Shown here one piece after another: positions 56,161 to 64,000 of a stretch of DNA of 64,000 bases. A program made the position numbers and the translations under genes. Under the pieces are notes generated by a model, which was given only the letters and a program-made list of their open reading frames with translations, made no database searches and was not told the DNA's origin. Source of the DNA: Posidonia oceanica (Eukaryota > Streptophyta > Magnoliopsida > Alismatales > Posidoniaceae); assembly GCA_037176725.1 (NCBI GenBank), contig JAZBRS010000020.1, forward strand, positions 89,970,001 to 90,034,000, in the 5' to 3' direction. The stretch's first letter is position 1, and each line of letters opens with the position of its first letter.

Positions 56161-59100
56161 TGTAACACCCGTAAATTCGTTTGCCCTCTTAATTTGCTAG
56201 TTTAACAAATTTAGCAAGGGGCGGGTGTTACTGGCGACATTTTATCTAGATATTTAATCTAGAATTCTGGGACAGATGCGTATTGCTGGCGCGTGTTGCT
56301 AGCACGTGGTTTTGGCGCGTTCTTGTAGCGCGGCGCCCTATTTCATTATTTCACCAGTTGCTCGTTGATCTGGCGTCACAGCTTGGATTTGGATGTGGTG
56401 CCTTGGTGTTTGAGGGTGGTAGTGTTGTGTGGACCCTAGTGGACGCCTTGAGGGTCCATTCTGGGTTGTGGTGGTTATTGTGCCCGTCGGCTGATCCCCT
56501 CTGGCAAACCACTTGAGCTGTAAGTGGTTGAGGGGTTGTGGTTCCGTGCATGTGGCAATGAGTTGGAGTTGGTTGCCGTGTGGTCTTGGTGTCGGTGCAT
56601 GGGGTCATTGAGTGTTGGACCCGTGGTTGTGTGCACCACGGGTCACTGATACGTGGTCACTGATACGTGCATGGGTTCTTCCTTGGCTCGCAGCCTAGAG
56701 AGTGGCTGACCCCTCACTTCCTCTTTCTTCTTTTCCTCTTCTCCTTCTTATTCTTCTCTTTCTTATTCTTCTTTCGTCTCCTCTTTTCTTTATGAAGAGA
56801 GAGAGAGGGGGGGATGGAGACAGAGAGTGACAGAGGGAGAGATGGAGGCAGTGGAGGAGGAGGTTAGTGCTACCGTTGCCATCGTCGTCGCCGCACCGTC
56901 GCCGCCAGGAAGAAAGGAGGACCCAGAGCAGTCATGGAGGAGGAGGCAGTGGCCGAGCAATGCCATTGCACTGCTATCGCGTCGCCGGTGCCAGGTACAC
57001 ACCCCGTAGATTCCTCCTTTGGATTCATGAATGGATTATAGGGAGCATGATAGTGTGAATATGATGTGTGGATGCATGGTTTCATTTATGGAGATTTATG
57101 GCGGATTTATGGTGCTTTAATGGCATCAGAGGTGGTTTAGGGCTTTTGATATTTATGAATGCTTTGCTTGATGATTTCTTGGTCCACATGCAATGGATTG
57201 AAATGATTCTTGTCCCAAATGATAGATCATCCTAGATCTTCATTTTGGTATATTGCATGTAATTTTTGGGTTTGTGTGGTGTGATTTGTGCTTTGAGGCC
57301 ATTCATGGATGAATAGTGTCATGAATAGTGTCTGTGTGTTTTGATTGGTGATTTCTTGTGATCCGCCCAACGGATCTTTGTGTTTCTTGTCCTAAATCAT
57401 AGATCATCTCAAGATCTTCATTTGGGTATGTGGTTTGTGTGTTTTGGTTGGCTGTGCAATGACTGGTCGCCATTCCCATCTTGGACGATTTTTGGGTTGT
57501 TCTGAGTTGGGGTACTCTCGGCTCGATTGGTTCGGCATACCGAACCATTTCGGTGTGCCGATCTTGCTCTCTGGTTTCCCTTGAACCCAGAAATCGGTCG
57601 ATCGAATCCCTTCGGTCTACCAATCTAGCTCACGAGAAAAGGAGAGGGTGGGGCACTTGGCTGGTCGACCGATCCAAATCAATCTACCAAACCAGACCCT
57701 TGAACTCATTCTTGGGTGATTTTGGGTTAAGTTTTTGGGTAGATTAATATTGTTAATTAATAGATTGTCCTTGTAGGTAATTATGGATGTAAATGATTAG
57801 GAAAACCATTAGAATGATTCTAGTGAATGCCTAAAATGAATTAGTAAGATTCCCTAGGTATTGTGGTCAGTATAAAAGACTATAGAACTTAGAAATACTA
57901 AGTTCTCCCTTAAATGGTTTAGATGGACATTAGGGTTAATATTTAACAATAGATTTAGATGTGATTGAGTGTTTAGTGTTGGTGTCTGGTCTTGTAAGTT
58001 CAATGGGACTTCGAGACCGTTGTTCTGGCTTTGGTGTGGTTTTCCGTGTAGTGTTTGGCACGACATTTTTGTGGTGTTTTGAGATATGTTTTAAATGGAT
58101 TTTGAAATAGTTTTCTAAAGGAGTTTTAAAATGAAAGATGGATAAGGTTTTGAAATGGGTTTTCAAAAGGAAATGCATGATTTTGGAAAGATTTTCTGAG
58201 GACCGAGACCTAAGCACCAGGCTAGCCTTCCAGGGACAACCGATACCTCCAGGGTCGTGAGCTGCTTACTATGGTAAGGTCCGAATGTTTGTGGTGGGCC
58301 AAGATACCGAGGTGAATGTCGCCTGGACCCGAGAACGTGATGTTCCTGGTGGGTCGGACATGTTGCCTAGGTTGAGGTTTGTGGGTCGAGGTACCGTCCG
58401 TACCTAGTGGTATCGTGGCAGCAGACATGGGAGGTATGATACTCTTGCGTAGCTGGGTGTGATACCCTAGTTGTTACAGGTACTGAGGCTCACCTAGTTT
58501 TGGAATAATTTGGCATTGGTTTTGGTTGTGGCCAAGATACCGAGGTGAATGTCGCCTGGACTCGAGAATGTGACGTTCCTGGTGTGTCGGACACGTCACC
58601 TAGGTTGAGGTCTGTGGGTCGTGGTACCATTCGTACCTAGCGGTATCGTGGCAGCGGACACGGGAGGTATGATACTCCTACGTAGCTGGGTGTGATACCC
58701 TGGTTGTTATGGGTACAAGACTTGTGGGTGCTGCTGGAGCCTAGGAGGAGGTGCCTCTGAAGGTCCAAGCACTGAGCTAGGTTGTCGTTAGAGCGTACCT
58801 TGTGGTTTGTCCTTAGAGGGGGCAGCTTGCCCAGGTGGGGTGAGCAACTTTCCTAAGTGGGGTTAGCTTTTGAGGCTCCTTCAGGTGGGAGGACGCCGGG
58901 ACGGGTAGACTCCTCCACAGGGTGGTTGTCTGTGGCAGTGCGGTACACTTCGGTGGCTGCTTGTGGCCAGTGTCGGTTGCTTGGCATTGAGCAACACAAC
59001 ACGTTGAGGGGTCCTACCGAAGAGGTTGGACTTTGGGACGGATAGGTGCACCCTGTCCGTGGTAGTGTAGTACGCTTCGGCGACTGCTTGTGGCCAGTGC

Positions 59101-59420
59101 TTGTTTGTGGTTGTGGCCGCACCAGTGGGGCGTGGGGCCTACGCTAGTGAGGCGCTATAGTTTTACCTTGTCCTGGTTCAGGAAACCAGGCTTTGTTCTA
59201 GAGTAGACCATGTTTGCCAAGCGATGACTCGTGGTTGGCTTTTGGTCAAAGATGGGTTGTATGTTTTGCTGAGCTGTGTCTCAGTATTGGTTTTGGTGCG
59301 CCTATGTGGTGTTGTTGCTTGGTTTTGGTGCTTGTTGTGTTGTGTGTTCTGGATGCAATTGTGGACATTTAGACATTGTTGGTTGTCTGGTCTGCACAGT
59401 GAGTGTTGTAGATATCCCGT
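56161..59420 (+). repeat. long Tekay-like LTR, plus strand, 3' end not found
   Basis: It begins TGTAACACCCG with the terminal stem (56164-56229). It has a pyrimidine tract (56712-56790), a GC-rich leader (56830-56990), donor-like CCAG|GTACACACC at 56995 and short palindromes at 57525-57690. Near 58380-58480 it contains the block GTACCTAGTGGTATCGTGGCAGC, also present in the first LTR at about 7910. No acceptor-like site or LTR end was found before similarity is lost near 59420, so it is probably truncated. Confidence 0.6.
58301..58766 (+). repeat. tandem duplication, 233-bp period, inside the plus-strand LTR
   Basis: AAGATACCGAGGTGAATGTC begins at 58301 and again at 58534. About 190 following bases are similar in the two copies, ending with the GTGATACCCTRGTTGTTA block. 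Confidence 0.88.
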
Positions 59421-59591
59421 TTTGGCACTCCCCCCATTGTCGAAAACCTCATTGCACCATATCATGCTCAATTCACCTCTAGAAGTCTCTTTCTCAATCC
59501 AAGTACTCTCTGTTGGGCTAATTGCTAATCTAGGGTGTTAAACAAGCATTTCTAAGCATTCAACATTAGACGCTTGAAACTTAGCATTCTA

Positions 59592-60480
59592 ATTGAACGC
59601 TGGACATTAAGCATTCTACACCCCCAAGCCTATTTGCTGCTAAATCAACCCGACTTACCTGTTATGGATTTGACCCAAATCTCCAGATTACACCTTACCT
59701 TCGTGCCTTTAAGGATATCATCACAAAACTGTGATTTCAGCAATTTGTGTCCCTTTATTTTCTTGGCCAAATTTGGCAGCTTGATGCCTGGGTGTGTTGA
59801 ACACTGGGTTTACAGCATTTAACAAAGAACGCTGGTGTTTACACCATTCTATAAAGCCCAGTGCCGACCACACCTTTCCATATTTGGACAAATTCGAAAG
59901 CCAAGATCCTTCTCTTTTTAGAGACCCGGTGATCAAGCTGGATGTCCAATCATGATTTAATCAACCATAATCGACCTTTAATTGCTGATTATTCCCTCAT
60001 TTTGACAGCTGCACATCGGGTGGTCGTTGAACGCTGGGTTACCAGTGTTCAACGTAGAATGCTTGAATATAGGCATTCTACGATGGCATTTTTTTGTCAA
60101 TAACTTTCCTTTTTTGGATGAAATCCAAATTTGAATCCTTGCCTCCTTTTGAGACCCATTGACCAATCAATCATGTAATCTGGGCCTAATCATTGCTAAT
60201 CAATCATTAGTGGGGGAATATTCCTTATCCTTGGTAGCTAGAGCTCGGGTGGTCGTTGAACGCTGGTTTTCTAGTGTCTAACATAGAACACTTGTTTTCC
60301 AGCGTTCAACACTTCTGAATTAGAAACTTTTTGTTGATCATGCCAAATTCGAGCTAATCTGCCAAATTTGTTCTTCCCCTGCTTCTATAAAAGCAGGGGT
60401 ACCCCAACCTCGAAAAGGGATAGAAAATTAGAGAGGGGACCAGAAATTTGTGGGGGACGGAAAACCTGATTGGAAGAACC
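59592..60480 (+). repeat. degenerate tandem array, period about 230 bp, with inverted-repeat motif
   Basis: The motif GTTGAACGCTGG (with small changes) starts at 59592, 59796, 60026 and 60255, spacings of 204, 230 and 229. In the last two copies an inverted CCAGYGTTCAAC follows at 60042-60053 and 60299-60310. The rest of the unit is similar too, for example GAGACCCRKTGA and CGGGTGGTC just before the motif. A TATA-like TATAAAAG at 60387 and a downstream purine-rich part suggest the array lies in an LTR or promoter. Confidence 0.7.
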
Positions 60481-61489
60481 CTGTGAGAAGAATTTCTAAG
60501 AGTTTGGAAAATAGTGAGGAGTTAGAGTGAAAAAAAGAGTTGAGAAAGCTAGTCTTCTTCCGCCGTCTTCGACCAAGTCACGTCAGCACGTTGCATACAA
60601 TCTGTTGACACCCCATTTCGACAAGGCCGAATTGGCAGGGCTCTCTGGCGGCTAGGAAAAAACCCAAAATTACACCTTTCCCCTCACCCTTCCTTTCAAA
60701 TCAAAACCCCTCCTCAAACCTCAAAACCAAACCTAGAACCACACCCATTTTCTAACCCAGAAAACCACCCCAAAACCCTCTCAAAACCTTACCTTGAAAC
60801 CATCCAAGACCTTACCCTAAAACCATCTAAACCTAGGTCCAAATCCACACCTCTCCCTCTCTCTTTCCCTCCAAAACAAGCCCAAACTCAACCTAGGATC
60901 ACACCCCTTTCTCGAACCCAAAAACTAACCAAAAATCATAGGAAAACTCACCATCCCTGACTTAACAAACCCACCAAAAATCCTAGAAACTTTCAAACCA
61001 AAACCACTCCTAAAAACCCTAGAAAACATAGGCAAAACTACCCTTTTTCTACGCCTCAAAACCCTTCCAAACCTCCCCAAAACCAAACCAAAGCGCTGGA
61101 GGTGAGACTAGAGACCCTAGACTACACACTCACCAAATTTCACTCCTTTTTGAAACCTCTAAGACCTCCATTTACCCAAATTATCCTTTTCTCTCTCCTG
61201 GATTATTCTTTTCTCTCTCCTCTCTCTCTCCTGATTATCATCCTTCTTTTCACCCCCTTTTCTCCCTCTTTTTTGTCTGGCTGTGGGCCCCCCTTGTACT
61301 TCCATCTGTTCTCAACCTTATTCCTATTTTTATCTTATTTTTACCATTTTCTTTGATTTTCAAAAAATTACTTTCCTTCAACTTCTCTCTTTCTTATTTA
61401 TTCCTCCATTTCTCCCTTTTCCTCTCCTTTCCAATTTCCTCCTCTCTTCTCTTACTAATCTTTTAAAAACCTTTGAAAACCTTTAAAAA

Positions 61490-62160
61490 CCCTAAAACAA
61501 AAGAAAAACAAATCAAAATCATAAAAAAGAAGTAATTAAAAACTTGAACAGACAGTTAAAAACAAAAACCTAATTAAATCCAACTAAAAAAGGAAATTAA
61601 GAATGCAATCTAAAAAATACAAAATAAACAAAAGAAAATAAAAAACCAAAATGTAATCAAAACAAAACAAAAATAAAAACCTCATTAAAAATAAAAAAAA
61701 CGAACCCTAAAAAAGAAGAAAGCAATTAAGAGCATTAAGACAAGTAATTAATTAAAGAACACTTAACAAATCTAAAAGCAAACAATCAAAAATTTAAAAA
61801 CACTTAATTAAACAAGAAAAACTTAACTAAAAAATATTAAAAGAATTCAACAAACAAAATCAAATTTAAAACAAGACTTAAACAAAACCCTAAAAAAGAT
61901 TAAAATCAAAGGCTAAAACTCACCCTAATTAATTTAAAAACAATCTTTAAAAAGCCTAATCAAAAATCCCAAAGACTTAACAAGAAAAACATAACTAAAA
62001 GACAATTTAAAAACTTAACAAACATCTAAACAAAATAAAAAAACCATTTAAAGAAAACTCAAAATCCTAATCAAAACTAAAACTCTTTAATCCTAATTAA
62101 CTAATTAAAAACAATCATTAAAAAACCTAATTAAAATCCTAACCTAAACACAACCATTCT
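61490..62160. other. A-rich, T-poor stretch
   Basis: The plus strand is dominated by runs such as AAAACCCTAAAA and AATTAAAAAC. No frame longer than a few dozen codons is open. It separates the two pyrimidine tracts of the putative LTR. Confidence 0.6.
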
Positions 62161-62689
62161 AAAAACTCTTCCCATCCTTTTCTATTTTTATTTTATTTTT
62201 ATTTATTTTTATTTTTATTTCCTTCTTTCTTTTCTTCCTTTCTTTTTCTTCCTTCATTTCTTTTCCATTTCTTTTTCCTCCTTTGCTTTTGGTCCAACCC
62301 ACCTCTCTTTCCTCTCTTCCCCTTTCATTTTCTTTTTTCTTCTCTCTACTGTGTTCCAGGCCCATCCCACCACTTAGAGCACACCTTTCCTCGAGGATTT
62401 TCATCGCCTGTGCTGCCCGCACGACCTCGCCGAAGTTATCATCTTCTCCGGCGCCGGCCACCCCCGCAGCAGCCGTCGCGCGCCGTCCGGTCGCCCCACG
62501 CTCCGCCGCAGGTCCCCTCCGCCTCCGTCGCACCCCACCGCTCTCTCCCCACGCTCCGCCGCCCCGCGTCGCCCCTTCTCCGCCGGTCCAGAGCCATCGC
62601 CGGCGATCCTCCAGCCATCGACCTCCACTGTAAGCACCCTTCTCCTTTTTTATTTTTTTTTGTAACTTAGCTTAATTTACTTGCATTGC

Positions 62690-63570
62690 ATTATCATAGT
62701 TATAACTTTCTAATATTGCATGTAAGTCCTGATCAGATTAAGATTCATGTTGTTTTGATTTGAAACCATGTTAAATTGCAATAAATGTCCACATTCTTGC
62801 CTATTTGCACTGTCATCCACTTACAGTTCATGTTCTTTAGTTGCCTTTTAATTAAAGTCCTGCATGTTTCTTTTATTGCATGATGGTCCTCTGTTGTTGT
62901 GATCCTAGTTGTACTTCTTTAAATCTAGTCCAGTAAGTTGCCATATTTGCATATCAGTTCGTTCTTGGTTCAACATGGCTTGCTATGCTTTATTGTTTAC
63001 CCCAGCATGTTTTTATTTTTGCAATTAGGTCCTTTAGATGTTAAATGCCATTTAAATGCTTGCTGTTATCCTATTAAATTACTGTTAAGTCCTAATCTTT
63101 GTATTATTTGCATGTTAGTCCTTTGATCTGTTATCATGCATTCTGTTTGCATCCTTCATTTACTGCATTGCATGCTTAGCTCTTGCTTCCTAATTTTGCA
63201 CATAGGTCCTCTGCATCATGCATAGCATGCATTTAGCTTGTATTTTTCTTACAAAATTGCATTTCAACCCCTGCATGTTTTAAAATTGCATATAGATCCT
63301 CCATATGATTGCAAAGCCTATTCTAGTGCATGTTTACCTTATTAGGTTGCATTTTGAACCCTGCATCTTGCAAAATTGCATTCAGACCCCTAAGCTTTCA
63401 AAAACCTTGCATAAAAAGCCCTGAACTTTTCAAAATCTTTGCATTTAGACCCTCATTCTTTCAAAAATTGCATTTAAGTCCCTAATCTTCTGAAAAATCA
63501 TCCTTAGGTCTTTTCTTGCATTTTGCATGCATTGCACTCATGCATTCTTGCATTTTTGCATTCCTTGCAC
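62690..63570 (+). repeat. degenerate short repeat, TTGCATNNAGNYCCT type
   Basis: A 25-40 base phrase (TTGCATTTAGACCCT, TTGCATATAGATCCT, TTGCATTCAGACCCC, TTGCATTTAAGTCCC and others) recurs more than ten times. The copies become denser and more regular between 63240 and 63500. Confidence 0.7.
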
Positions 63571-64000
63571 ACACTTAAACACCCTTAGCTCCCATTCACA
63601 GGGGAGGACCTGTTTTGCACACCCCTAGGACCTCCTTTACACCTAGATCCATTCTTCTCCCCTGTTCTGGCCCCTCTGCCTTGAAGCTGGAATATCTTCC
63701 GATCCGACCGTTGGATCTTCTCAACCAAGCTACCTGGACGACCCCGGCGGAGCGCTCTTCAGCATGGACCAAACAGATCTCAGATCAGGCTTCAGATTTC
63801 CCAGGTAAGTCCTCCTGAACCCCTGCACATCATTCATTTGCACACCATTTGCATTGCATGCATCGTTTTCGCTTTCTGTTTCCTCGAACATGCAGAATAG
63901 GACTTCCTCTTCTTATCTATCAATTCCGTTCCCCTTTTCGCGTATTCCCAAGTGTTTTGTGTCGTGTTTCCCCTGGATTCACTACTTATTGCGACTTTCT

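Larger units (their letters stand above)
60603..64000 (+). repeat. putative long LTR of a further gypsy element, leaving the window
   Basis: TGTTGACACCCC at 60603 is a common LTR start in plant gypsy elements. The layout matches that of the Tekay-like LTRs: pyrimidine tracts at 61184-61470 and 62220-62345, a GC-rich leader at 62400-62632, and then a strong donor-like ACT|GTAAGC at 62633. A second donor-like CCAG|GTAAGTCC occurs at 63805. No coding domain is seen. It could instead be the 5' UTR region of a host gene. Confidence 0.4.

Noticed and set aside
58857..59122. overlapping plus and minus open frames
   Set aside because: They lie within the Tekay-like LTR; the same sequence in other LTR copies is not open.
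62283..62670. GC-rich frames as the first exon of a host gene
   Set aside because: The composition is Pro/Arg/Ser low complexity and the layout matches the LTR leaders of this window; a gene start cannot be excluded but is not supported.

Overview
This window is nuclear DNA of a flowering plant. It holds two spliced, apparently intact genes set in dense, nested, mostly decayed retrotransposons. The GC-rich first exon of the polyprenol reductase gene and the make-up of the repeats would fit a non-grass monocot, but that is a weak inference. I saw no bacterial, organellar or CRISPR signal and found no tRNA or rRNA gene by eye.

Layout. (1) 1-9121: a plus-strand Ty3/gypsy chromovirus of Tekay/Del type with LTRs of about 3.1 kb; the window starts inside its 5' LTR. 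Its gag and pol frames are almost complete and are broken only by nonsense codons. (2) 9122-13224: AT-rich DNA with one decayed coding trace (11037-11474) and a minus-strand, 5'-truncated LINE ending in a poly-A tail (11555-12840). (3) 13225-35641: a six-exon aldo-keto reductase gene of the aldose/mannose-6-phosphate reductase (S6PDH-like) type. Its first intron is 20,825 bp. That intron contains a minus-strand chromovirus (13679-22872) which itself carries a nested Ty1/copia element (14124-18228), a second copia (24376-29165) and a 3.2 kb gypsy derivative lacking RT and integrase (30324-33504). The last two each interrupt one of two related older repeat copies. (4) 36723-40573, minus strand: a six-exon polyprenol reductase gene (SRD5A3/PPRD family), tail-to-tail with the reductase gene. 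(5) 41.0-49.1 kb: gypsy debris, including a chromovirus gag scrap and an Athila-like RNase H/integrase region. (6) 49.1-59.4 kb: three Tekay-like LTRs or LTR pieces in both orientations, with a 1.3 kb interior lacking a recognisable pol. (7) 59.5-60.6 kb: a tandem repeat of about 230 bp. (8) 60.6 kb to the end: a long LTR-like region that leaves the window.

The two genes are metabolically unrelated as far as can be told. The reductase would act in the cytosol on sugar phosphates using NADPH. The polyprenol reductase would act in the ER membrane, making dolichol for N-glycosylation.

The most interesting signals are these. A donor-like/acceptor-like pair is conserved in position inside the long Tekay-like LTRs, suggesting an LTR-embedded intron of about 2.2-2.4 kb. 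Very large TE-filled intron 1 separates two catalytic residues of the aldo-keto reductase. A 93-nt intron in the polyprenol reductase is in frame and stop-free. Coding decay in the first gypsy element is purely nonsense, with every stop derivable by one cytosine transition.
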